A program made the translations under genes and the position numbers. Positions 4,751-11,702 of a stretch of 13,219 nucleotides of DNA are shown here, piece by piece. The notes beneath the pieces are model-generated. The model searched no databases. It was not told the origin of the DNA and saw nothing but the letters and a program-made list of their open reading frames with translations. Origin of the DNA: JBEKIK01 sp050013075 (GTDB taxonomy: Bacteria > Planctomycetota > Planctomycetia > Pirellulales > Thermoguttaceae); NCBI GenBank assembly GCA_050013075.1, contig JBEKFZ010000111.1:1-13219 (forward strand), read 5' to 3'. Each line of letters opens with the position of its first letter. Within the stretch, counting starts at the first letter, position 1.

Positions 4751-6745
4751 ATGCGACGCATACTGCTGCCGGGCTGGTTGATTTTGGTTCTATGCGTATC
4801 GGTTTCCATGGCGCGGACCGAGACTGACAAATCCAGCGCCGAAACGCCCCAGGCAAAGACCGAACAGGCGGATAAGGACAAGGCCAAGGACAAAAAGGAT
4901 AAGGAAGCAGACAAATCGCAGTCGGAAATGGAAGCCGCCAAGGCCAAAACCGAAAAAGAGGCGACAACATCGGAGGAGAAAAAAGCCGGCGCGGATAGCC
5001 AGGCCCAAACGGTCGCCGAGAAAGAAAAAGAAAAGACGTCGGAGAAGAAAGAGCAGGAAACCGCCGCCAAAAAACCCAAGGTGGTTTGTTTCACCTTGCA
5101 CGGCGAATATCCCGAAGGTCCGACGAGCGCCGATCTGTTCAGCGAGATGCGTCCGTCATTGTCCGATATAATCGGGCGGATCGACGCCGCGGGGAAAGAC
5201 AAAGACGTGGCCGCGGTGTGGATCAAATTGGAAGGCTTGTCCGTGGGGCGGGGAAAGATCAACGAACTCCGCGCGGCCGTTGCCCGGTTGCGCAAGGCGA
5301 ACAAGCCGGTGTACGGCGAATTGGTTACCGCCGAAGCGGGCGAATACCTGGTGGCCTCGGCGTGCGATGAAGTTTTCATGCCCGAGTCCGGCATGTTGAT
5401 CATCCCCGGCATCCGGGCGGAGATGCTGTTCTTCAAGGGATTTTTGGACAAGATCGGGGTGAAATTCGAGGATCTGAAGATGGGTAAATACAAAGGCGCG
5501 CTCGAGCCGCTGACGCGCCGGGAAATGAGCCAGCCGCTGCGGGAAAGCCTGGAATCGCTGGTCGACGACTTTTACAACGAAATGACCGCCGCCATAGCCG
5601 CCGATCGGCACATGAGCGACGTGCTGGTAAAATCGTTGATGGATCACGGACTGTTCACCGCCGAGGGCGCGAAAAATGCCAGCTTGATCGATCAAGTCCT
5701 GTACGCCGACCAATTCGAGCAGCGGCTGCAAAAAAAACTCAACGCCGAGTCCTTGGATATCGTGACCAATTATAAGACGAAAAACATCGAAACCGATTTT
5801 TCCGGCATCGGCGGATTGATGAAGTTTATGGAACTCCTGACGGGCGGAAAACCGTCCGAAACCGCGGGCAAGAAACAAAAGATCGCCGTGGTCTATGCCG
5901 TGGGACTGATCATGGAAGGCAAGAGCTCGTCGAGCATGTTGGGCGAAACGGTCTTAGGCTCAAAAACTCTTACCGCAGCCTTGCGCAAAGCAGCGGAGAA
6001 TCCCAAGGTTGCGGCGGTCGTGCTGCGGATCGACAGTCCGGGCGGATCGGCCGCGGCCAGCGACCTGATTTGGCGCGAGACGGTCCACATGCAAAAACCG
6101 CTTATCGCCAGCATGGGCGACGTGGCCGGCAGCGGCGGGTATTACATAGCCATGGGCGCAAAGAAAATCTACGCCGAGCCGAGCACCTTGACCGGTTCCA
6201 TTGGAGTTTTGGGCGGCAAGGTAGTGCTAAAAGGCTTGTTCGATAAACTGGGTCTTAACACCGAGGTCATCAGCCGAGGGGCAAACAGCGGTTCGCTTTC
6301 ACCCACGCAAGCGTTTACGCCCGAGGAGCGGCGGGCCTGGACGGACATGCTCCGGGAAGTCTATCACCAGTTCGTGGACAAGGCCGCCAGGGGACGAAAG
6401 ATGTCGTACGAGAAACTGGAAGAACTCGCTCAAGGCCGCGTTTACAGCGGTCAAACGGCAAAGAAAATCGGGCTGGTCGATGAGTTAGGCACCTTAAACG
6501 ACGCCATCGTTGCGGCAAAAACCGCCGCGGGTCTGAAGCCCGACGCCGACGTGGATTTACTGATCCTGCCCGAGCCTAAGACGATCTTCGAGCAGCTTTT
6601 CGGCGACTCGGACTCTGATGTGGAAACAGATGCCAAGACCATTTTGCCCGCGGCGATCGACGTCCTGGTACAGATAAAAACCATCCGCCAATTCTTTTCC
6701 GAGCCGGTCCTGCTGTGGATGCCTTATAGGATAAGTTTTAAATAA
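4751..6745 (+). CDS. sppA: Signal peptide peptidase SppA, long (two-domain) type with charged N-terminal insert
   Basis: A 664-aa serine protease of family S49 that degrades cleaved signal peptides at the membrane. Residues 1-21 form a signal peptide or anchor (MRRILLPGWLILVLCVSVSM). Residues about 23-108 are an almost pure Lys/Glu/Ala/Asp/Gln tract. The N-terminal half of the peptidase follows (PKVVCFTLHGEY on), with the general-base lysine K248 in GKYKGALEP, equivalent to E. coli K209. The C-terminal half carries the nucleophile S461 in GDVAGSGGYYIA (E. coli S409) and the supporting motifs RIDSPGGSAAAS and TLTGSIGVLGG. Both dyad halves are intact at about the family spacing, so the enzyme should be active. 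The charged tract is absent from E. coli SppA and may be a periplasmic spacer or wall-interacting linker. No operon partner: a terminator lies about 90 nt downstream. Confidence 0.95.
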   Translation: MRRILLPGWLILVLCVSVSMARTETDKSSAETPQAKTEQADKDKAKDKKDKEADKSQSEMEAAKAKTEKEATTSEEKKAGADSQAQTVAEKEKEKTSEKKEQETAAKKPKVVCFTLHGEYPEGPTSADLFSEMRPSLSDIIGRIDAAGKDKDVAAVWIKLEGLSVGRGKINELRAAVARLRKANKPVYGELVTAEAGEYLVASACDEVFMPESGMLIIPGIRAEMLFFKGFLDKIGVKFEDLKMGKYKGALEPLTRREMSQPLRESLESLVDDFYNEMTAAIAADRHMSDVLVKSLMDHGLFTAEGAKNASLIDQVLYADQFEQRLQKKLNAESLDIVTNYKTKNIETDFSGIGGLMKFMELLTGGKPSETAGKKQKIAVVYAVGLIMEGKSSSSMLGETVLGSKTLTAALRKAAENPKVAAVVLRIDSPGGSAAASDLIWRETVHMQKPLIASMGDVAGSGGYYIAMGAKKIYAEPSTLTGSIGVLGGKVVLKGLFDKLGLNTEVISRGANSGSLSPTQAFTPEERRAWTDMLREVYHQFVDKAARGRKMSYEKLEELAQGRVYSGQTAKKIGLVDELGTLNDAIVAAKTAAGLKPDADVDLLILPEPKTIFEQLFGDSDSDVETDAKTILPAAIDVLVQIKTIRQFFSEPVLLWMPYRISFK

Positions 6746-7173
6746 GAGATTGGGGATTAGGGATTAGAGTTTTTGTGTCGAGGTTTGAGCGCGCTTTGCG
6801 CGCATCAAGCACAGTATTTTGCACATTCTCATTTAGCCCCCAGTGAACACACCGGGGGTTTTGGTTGCGGCTTTATACTGCGATGGTAGGGGGCGGCGTT
6901 TTGACTGCGCTGGGTTGGGGCAAACGGCATGTGCCGGCTACTTTTCTTAGCTACTTTTCTTTGCTGAGGTCAGAATAACATGGTCATTCATGTTAATCTG
7001 GGCAATCTGTGAAATTATTTACAATCATTCTGAATATATTACTTATACGGAAACTAACGAGCCGAAAAGCGATAAAGACGCTTTGGCTTAGGGATCGCCA
7101 TATACACACGAAATATATTCCCACTCCAGGCCTTCTTTTGGAGGGTGAGCGGGAAAAATGACCACTTAAGTGC
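6746..7173. repeat. Gene-free, repeat-rich spacer between sppA and the porin gene
   Basis: No coding region is supported. Elements seen: a GGGATTA-based tandem tract (about 6750-6766); a 6-bp GCGCGC hairpin with loop TTT (6789-6803); the terminator described separately; a CGGCA-TG-TGCCG palindrome (6925-6936); a 13-nt near-tandem duplication of CTACTTTTCTT (6938-6948 and 6951-6961); an AACATG/CATGTT hairpin (6977-6994) followed by a TTAATCTGGGCAATCTGTG dispersed-repeat motif. The AT-rich stretch 7005-7050 may hold the porin promoter, but I found no -35/-10 pair with acceptable spacing. Confidence 0.5.
6837..6862 (+). terminator. Rho-independent terminator after sppA
   Basis: CCCCC (6837-6841) pairs with GGGGG (6854-6858), and inside it GTG pairs with CAC around an AACA loop with one A/C mismatch between the stems. 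TTTT follows directly. Placement and polarity fit termination of the sppA transcript, about 90 nt past its stop. Confidence 0.6.
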
Positions 7174-7180
7174 AGAGGGA
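7174..7180 (+). promoter_or_regulatory. Ribosome-binding site favouring the ATG start of the porin gene
   Basis: AGAGGGA lies just before the ATG at 7184. This favours 7184 over an in-frame GTG at 7145, which would add 13 polar residues ahead of a well-formed signal peptide. Confidence 0.6.
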
Positions 7181-7183
7181 ATT

Positions 7184-8356
7184 ATGCGGCGCAGCTTATT
7201 TAAGCAAATACTTAACCCATGGGCTGTGGGCTTGTCGTTCCTTATCTGGACATGTTTGGGCGGATTGCTCTTGGCCCAAAATATACCACCGTCGGGTTTG
7301 CCGTCGGGATTGCCGGACGACTTGTCGGATGCATCGCCTTTTTTCCCCTGTCTTGGTAATTTGTGCGGCGAGCAGCCGCCTCGATGTCCATGGTATGGCC
7401 GGGCTGACGCAGTGTGGCTGATGCGCGACCGGATCGATCCAGTTTCTTTACAAACACTTGGGACTTTGGGAGATGTAGTCCTTTCCACGGATGCCATAAA
7501 CGCGCCGTTCCGTGCCGGAACACAGGCTGTAGTGGGCCATAATATCGGCGAGTCGCGTTGGCAGATCGACGGCACATATTTGTATATGGGCATTTGGGAC
7601 GACGCGGCCGCGGTCCGCGATTCCACAAGTAACGGCATCAATACCGGAAACATGTTTTCGCCTTTTTCCAATTTTGGGCAACCGCCAAATAACAACGGTT
7701 TTGACTATAATGATTTTGTGAGTATTCGAGAATTTTCACAATTACAAAGCGCCGAGTTGAATCTGCGCTATACCGTTCCCATGCCGCATGAATGTCTGAC
7801 GGCGAAACTCATCCTCGGTTTGCGTTATCTGAGCGTGAACGAACAGTTCGATTACTATTCGCACTCGAACGTGCCCGTCATAAGCCCGGAGATACCCACG
7901 ATCCTGGGATCCGCCGTGTCTCTTACCACGCTGACCAAAAACGATCTATTCGGTCCGCAGATAGGAGGGGAGTTCTACTTTTACGCCTATCCGCAGTGCT
8001 GGATCGATCTGGGAATCAAGGGGGCCCTTTGCGATAATCGGGCTCTGCAGGATACAAACGGCAATCTGGTGTTTGGAATTAATGGCAACGCTCCCGTGAC
8101 AAGTCCCCTGGCAAATCGCCGCGGGCGCGACGCCACTGCTTTTGTTGGCGACTTGGACGTTGAACTCGTATGGCAGTTGAACCGCCACATTATCACCAGG
8201 ATGGGTTATCAAGCCATCTGGATAAACAACCTGGCATTGGCATCTCGCAATTTCGACCCGCAGGCGAGCATACTTCTGAACGGTCCGCCGCAAATCGACA
8301 CCATCGGCCGGGCGGTGTATCACGGCCCGCACATCGGGCTGGAAGTCGATTGGTAG
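7184..8356 (+). CDS. BBP7-like planctomycete outer-membrane beta-barrel protein
   Basis: A 390-aa exported protein. Residues 1-31 are a signal peptide (MRRSLFKQ, then a hydrophobic stretch ending GGLLLAQ). A Pro/Gly-rich mature N terminus with a PSGL repeat follows, then CPWYGRADAVWLMRDR (about 68-83), which matches the opening strand of the beta-barrel porin 7 family, a family found mainly in planctomycetes. The remainder alternates amphipathic strands such as WQIDGTYLYMGIWDD and AELNLRYTVPM with polar turns, and ends GPHIGLEVDW with a terminal aromatic residue, as outer-membrane barrels do. Probable role: diffusion pore or structural barrel in the outer membrane; no substrate can be read. 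It stands alone, facing rmuC tail to tail across a hairpin repeat. Barrel fold is well supported; the exact subfamily is less so. Confidence 0.75.
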   Translation: MRRSLFKQILNPWAVGLSFLIWTCLGGLLLAQNIPPSGLPSGLPDDLSDASPFFPCLGNLCGEQPPRCPWYGRADAVWLMRDRIDPVSLQTLGTLGDVVLSTDAINAPFRAGTQAVVGHNIGESRWQIDGTYLYMGIWDDAAAVRDSTSNGINTGNMFSPFSNFGQPPNNNGFDYNDFVSIREFSQLQSAELNLRYTVPMPHECLTAKLILGLRYLSVNEQFDYYSHSNVPVISPEIPTILGSAVSLTTLTKNDLFGPQIGGEFYFYAYPQCWIDLGIKGALCDNRALQDTNGNLVFGINGNAPVTSPLANRRGRDATAFVGDLDVELVWQLNRHIITRMGYQAIWINNLALASRNFDPQASILLNGPPQIDTIGRAVYHGPHIGLEVDW

Positions 8357-8424
8357 CGTGGAAGCAGCAGGCACACGCCGAGGTTGTGAATTTTTTTAAA
8401 TCTCTGTTGCTAAGGGCACAATCA

Positions 8425-8471
8425 GTAGGGTGCGTGAAACGCACCGTCTCCTACATGTTGTGGTGCGTTTC
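8425..8471. repeat. Nested hairpin repeat at the convergent porin/rmuC ends
   Basis: Inner stem GGTGCGT/ACGCACC (8429-8435 with 8439-8445, loop GAA) and an overlapping alternative outer stem GTAGG/CCTAC (8425-8429 with 8450-8454). GGTGCGT recurs at 8462-8468. It looks like a dispersed GTAGGGTGCGT-type repeat. It lies between two convergent genes and could act as a bidirectional terminator, though T-runs are absent. The rmuC stop codon and its last codons lie inside it. Confidence 0.6.
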
Positions 8472-9839
8472 GTCGGGCCGGTCGTTGGGCAACAGCAATT
8501 CCGGGGCTTGAATTTGGTGAACGGCGGTTTCCACGGGTGTGAGTTCTTCGATATCCTCGACGGCAGCACTAACCGCTCCGAGTTCTTTGAAGCGCCGGGC
8601 GCTGGCCAGCACGCGATTTTCCAAAGAACCTATAGCGTCATTATAAGCCTTGATGGCCGCGCCCAATCCTTTGCCCAGCCGGCCGAAATGTTCCGCGACC
8701 TTGCTCACACGATCGTATAATTCGCGGCCGAGTTTTTTTATTTGCTGAGCATTTTCGGCCAATTTTTCCTGTTGCCAACCATTATCCACGGCTTTCAAAA
8801 AGGCAATTAGAGATGTGGGGCTGGTTATAAAGACATGCTGATCGGCAGCGATCTCGATAAGTTCGGGATCTTGCTGTAATGCCGCCGTATAAAATGCTTC
8901 ACCGGGAATGAAAAGCACTACAAAATCGAGCGAATTAGGGAAATGTTCGAAATATTTTTTTCCTCCAAGCATTTGAATGTGATTACGGATTTGCCGTGCA
9001 TGATCTTTTAGCTTATTATTTCGAGTTTCCTCATCCGGCGCTTCTATAGCCGACAAGTATGCATCCAACGGGGTTTTGGCGTCAACGATTATTTCTCTAT
9101 TGCCTGCTAAATGGATGATCATATCAGGACGAAAGCGACCTTCTTCGGCATCGACGCTTTGTTGTACGTCGAAATCGCAGTGTTCTTTCATGCCGGCTAT
9201 TTCAACCACGCGTTGCAATTGGATTTCGCCCCAGCGACCGCGGACCTCCGGACGTCTGAGGGCCTGCACCAAGTTCGACGTTTCCCCGCGGAGCAGGTCT
9301 TGCGCTTCCCGCATTGACTTGACCTGTTCAGTCAACCCGGTGTAAGCTTCGAGCCGAGTTTTTTCGATTTCCTGCAACTTCGTATCGACTTTGACCAGCG
9401 ATTCTTTTACCGGTTCGAATTTCGTTTCGGCCAGTACAAGAAACTCTTTACTGTTGCTTTTCAGCGTATCATAGGCCAGGGCCTTGAAGGCATCGGAAAG
9501 ATTCTTCTTGGCATCTTCCAACAGGGCGAGTTTTTCCTGCCCCTGCCGGCGTTCTTCCTGCAAGGCGGTTTCCAATCGGGCGCCTTTTTCGCTTAATTCG
9601 GTGATTTTCGCCTGAACGGTCCGCAATTCCACGTCGCGCGACTGAAGGTCGTTTTTCAACTCATCGATGGCCGCCTCCCGGCCGGAGAGCCGTTCGCTCA
9701 GGGCCGCCATTTCAGCGCGGCTTTCGCCTTGTCCCTGTTGGAAGGCGTTTGCTATCCCGCCGCGGAGAATAAGCCATGTGGCAACGGCTCCCAAGGCGAT
9801 TCCGAGCAGTAGCATGACGATATATTGGATGGCTTCCAT
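8451..9839 (-). CDS. rmuC: DNA recombination protein RmuC
   Basis: A 462-aa protein. Residues 3-25 form one transmembrane helix (IQYIVMLLLGIALGAVATW), residues about 35-115 and 140-185 are coiled coil rich in Glu, Lys, Leu and Arg, and from about 190 the RmuC domain follows: RGRWGEIQLQRVVEIAGM, RPDM (237-240) and IIVDAKTPLDAYL (251-262). D239, D253 and K255 fit the PD-(D/E)XK-like nuclease core proposed for the family. RmuC limits inversions at short inverted repeats in E. coli, which is notable in a genome this rich in palindromes. I chose ATG 9839 over GTG 9854 because GGTGGGGA sits 7-8 nt before it. hicA ends 35 nt upstream on the same strand, so hicB-hicA-rmuC may share a transcript. The extreme C terminus (DETHHNM) is encoded by repeat DNA. 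Confidence 0.95.
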   Translation of the reverse strand: MEAIQYIVMLLLGIALGAVATWLILRGGIANAFQQGQGESRAEMAALSERLSGREAAIDELKNDLQSRDVELRTVQAKITELSEKGARLETALQEERRQGQEKLALLEDAKKNLSDAFKALAYDTLKSNSKEFLVLAETKFEPVKESLVKVDTKLQEIEKTRLEAYTGLTEQVKSMREAQDLLRGETSNLVQALRRPEVRGRWGEIQLQRVVEIAGMKEHCDFDVQQSVDAEEGRFRPDMIIHLAGNREIIVDAKTPLDAYLSAIEAPDEETRNNKLKDHARQIRNHIQMLGGKKYFEHFPNSLDFVVLFIPGEAFYTAALQQDPELIEIAADQHVFITSPTSLIAFLKAVDNGWQQEKLAENAQQIKKLGRELYDRVSKVAEHFGRLGKGLGAAIKAYNDAIGSLENRVLASARRFKELGAVSAAVEDIEELTPVETAVHQIQAPELLLPNDRPDETHHNM

Positions 9840-9874
9840 GACAATAATCCCCACCGGTCACACGGTTCATAATC

Positions 9875-10129
9875 CTAAACGTGAAAATAACGCGTTTCAT
9901 CAAATGCACGAAGGAAATCTTCACGAGCGATTCCGGCTTGGGTACAAATCATTCGTAGTGTTGAACCTTTAATGAATCTATGGGAAGGCATGGTCAGAGG
10001 AGTAAATGTACCATCTGGTTCGCGGCGCCGCATTTGTAAGTGTTCTCGATCACGCACAAGTTCAAATCCCAACTTTTCCAAAGCCGAAATTACCTGTCTT
10101 TTTGGAGCGTCACGAGGGAATTTACCCAT
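9875..10129 (-). CDS. hicA: HicA-family mRNA interferase toxin
   Basis: An 84-aa small basic protein of the dsRBD-like HicA fold. It has KRQVISALEKLGFELVR (10-26), the catalytic-position histidine H30 in DREHLQM, the TMPSH segment, and the KGSTLRMICTQAGI ending typical of HicA (KGTLRxILRQAGI). In most HicA proteins the histidine is preceded by Gly-Ser (GSH); here it is Arg-Glu-His, a variant. HicA cleaves mRNA and is held off by HicB. Start: ATG at 10129 shares one base with the hicB stop (TAATG), which implies translational coupling; the frame open to 10192 lies inside hicB and is not used. Confidence 0.88.
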   Translation of the reverse strand: MGKFPRDAPKRQVISALEKLGFELVRDREHLQMRRREPDGTFTPLTMPSHRFIKGSTLRMICTQAGIAREDFLRAFDETRYFHV

Positions 10130-10377
10130 TAAATCGGCACCTCCGCTTCGGCAATAAAAGCTTCTATGGCGGAAGTTGCCTCTTGAAGGCAATCAGGTCC
10201 GAATTCGCTGAGATGAGCGCGAATGGCTGAGGTGACATCGGCTAATGCCTCGTGATAGGAATCGCCCTGCCCGATCACAATCCCTTTCATGCCCAAAGGA
10301 TAGGCAATATAGCCGTCCTCCATCCTTTCTATAATCACTTTTACTCGATTTGTACGGGTAGCTGGTTCGATGCTCAT
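10129..10377 (-). CDS. hicB: HicB-family antitoxin, short form without DNA-binding tail
   Basis: An 82-aa protein with the partial RNase H-like HicB fold: VKVIIERMEDGYIAYPLGMKGIVIGQGDSYHEALADVTSAI, a degenerate version of DGYxAxxPxLpGcxtqGdTxeEAlxNi. It neutralises HicA by direct binding. The usual C-terminal helix-turn-helix or ribbon-helix-helix is absent, so autoregulation would need another factor or indirect means. The antitoxin gene comes first here, the reverse of the classical hicA-hicB order. The ATG at 10377 has AGGAA about 8 nt upstream. Promoter candidate just upstream. Confidence 0.85.
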   Translation of the reverse strand: MSIEPATRTNRVKVIIERMEDGYIAYPLGMKGIVIGQGDSYHEALADVTSAIRAHLSEFGPDCLQEATSAIEAFIAEAEVPI

Positions 10378-10414
10378 AATAAATTTCCTACCTGTTATTC
10401 CCCGTCTTATTTCA

Positions 10415-10444
10415 AGTATATACTCTAATATGTCATCAATTCAA
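10415..10444 (-). promoter_or_regulatory. Candidate promoter of hicBA with palindromic -10 region
   Basis: On the minus strand TTGAAT (10444-10439) and TATACT (10420-10415) are separated by 18 nt, a fair sigma-70 match. The -10 lies in a perfect 10-bp palindrome AGTATATACT (10415-10424), a possible operator. The distance to the hicB ATG is about 38 nt. Confidence 0.45.
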
Positions 10445-10463
10445 GACTCTTCGAAATACATAT

Positions 10464-11702
10464 TCAATCCGGCCGAGACATTTTATCCAACGGGCCGATT
10501 GTCAGCGTGGCGCATTTTGATAAGGGATATTTCTTCAAAACATCGTGAATTTGCATCAAGGATATATCGGCGATGGCGTCCAGTTCCTCGTCTACTGAGC
10601 GGTATTCGCGGCGGTAGACCCACTGGCTGCCCAGGGCGAAGAGCCGGCCGCGGGGACGCTCGGAGGAGAGCACAATGCGCGAGCGGATCTTGTTTTTGGC
10701 CTGGACCAGCTCCTCCTCGGTGAGTCCCTTTGTTTCGGCGAGTCGATAAACGTTCAAGATGGCTTGCAGATTGTCGGCCGCGCAATTCGGCTCGCAACTC
10801 ATGTAGGTGATCATCAGGCCCGAGCCTTGATATTCGCAGTGGCTTAAGGTGACTTGTTCGGCCAGGCCGGGATCGACCAATTCCCAGTATAAGCGGCTGC
10901 CGCTGTCGTCGCCGAGGATTGTGGCCAGGAGTTTGGCGGCGTAGCGGTCGGGGTCCTCGGCCGCCGGGGAGGAGGAAAGTTCGATCACATACTGCTGCGT
11001 GGCGATTTCCTTGCAGAGCACCTCGAATTTCAGATTCGGCAGGGCCTTGGATATCTCGCGTTGTGACGGAATCAGTCGCCAATGTCCGCAGCATTGCGCG
11101 GTTGTATCGACCAATGCGGCGAAATCGATCCGCCCGGCGGCGGCCAGCACGATATTGCCCGGGCTGTATCGGGAGTCGAAATAATCGCGCATGGCGGAGA
11201 CCGTAAGATCGGCGATGCTTTTAGCTGTTCCCAGCACGCTTCGGCCCAGGGGGTGGGCGCCGAAGAAAGCGGCGCGGCATTTTTCGTCGGCCCCAAATGG
11301 CGGCTGATCCTCATACATCTTGATCTCCTCGAGGATCACCTGTTTTTCGGTGTTGAAATCCTGTTCGCGGAGCGAGGGGCGGAGGATGTCGGCCAAAAGC
11401 GCCACGACTTTGTGCTGGTACTCGGGCAGAATCGCCGCGTAGTAGACCGTGGTTTCCTCAGTGGTGCCGGCGTTGTAATGCGCACCCATTTCGTCGAACT
11501 GGCGATTCACGTCGTCGGCCGAGCGGGTGGGCGTGCCCTTGAACATCATGTGTTCGAGGAAATGGCTCACGCCGGCCAGTGCGTCGGTTTCATCGCGGGC
11601 GCCGGTTTTGACGAAGAACCCAAAGGCCGACGAATGGGCCTCGCCGTCGCACTCGGCCACGATTTCCAGGCCGTTTGAGAGCGTATGTTTACAAAATTCC
11701 AT
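10464..11702 (-). CDS. M16B zinc metallopeptidase, catalytic subunit
   Basis: A 412-aa peptidase of the pitrilysin/processing-peptidase family. The inverted zinc motif HxxEH is intact (H47, E50, H51 in SHFLEHMMFKGT), and the third ligand is E126 in VILEEIKMYED at the expected distance. The second domain, about 180-412, has the M16 C-terminal fold, but the substrate-binding Arg/Tyr pair is gone: where the family has RE..GLxYSV, this protein reads ELVDPGLAEQV (V276, E282). It therefore probably needs the product of the preceding gene to bind substrate. Start: ATG 11702 with GGAG 8 nt upstream, inside the 3' end of the upstream gene (14-nt overlap), which implies coupled translation. No signal peptide, so likely cytoplasmic. 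Confidence 0.92.
   Translation of the reverse strand: MEFCKHTLSNGLEIVAECDGEAHSSAFGFFVKTGARDETDALAGVSHFLEHMMFKGTPTRSADDVNRQFDEMGAHYNAGTTEETTVYYAAILPEYQHKVVALLADILRPSLREQDFNTEKQVILEEIKMYEDQPPFGADEKCRAAFFGAHPLGRSVLGTAKSIADLTVSAMRDYFDSRYSPGNIVLAAAGRIDFAALVDTTAQCCGHWRLIPSQREISKALPNLKFEVLCKEIATQQYVIELSSSPAAEDPDRYAAKLLATILGDDSGSRLYWELVDPGLAEQVTLSHCEYQGSGLMITYMSCEPNCAADNLQAILNVYRLAETKGLTEEELVQAKNKIRSRIVLSSERPRGRLFALGSQWVYRREYRSVDEELDAIADISLMQIHDVLKKYPLSKCATLTIGPLDKMSRPD

Noticed and set aside
4684..5493. Long open frame on the minus strand opposite sppA
   Set aside because: Serine/alanine-rich shadow of the Lys/Glu-rich sppA coding strand; no start signal and no recognisable domain, while SppA in the other frame is certain.
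5156..5878. 240-codon minus-strand frame opposite sppA
   Set aside because: Antisense shadow typical of GC-rich coding DNA; overlaps the conserved SppA domain fully.
7054..7695. 213-codon minus-strand frame over the porin 5' end
   Set aside because: Antisense to the signal peptide and first strands of the barrel protein; composition is not protein-like.
11082..11678. 198-codon plus-strand frame, and a similar one at 12169-12795
   Set aside because: Shadows of the two M16 genes, whose motifs are unambiguous.
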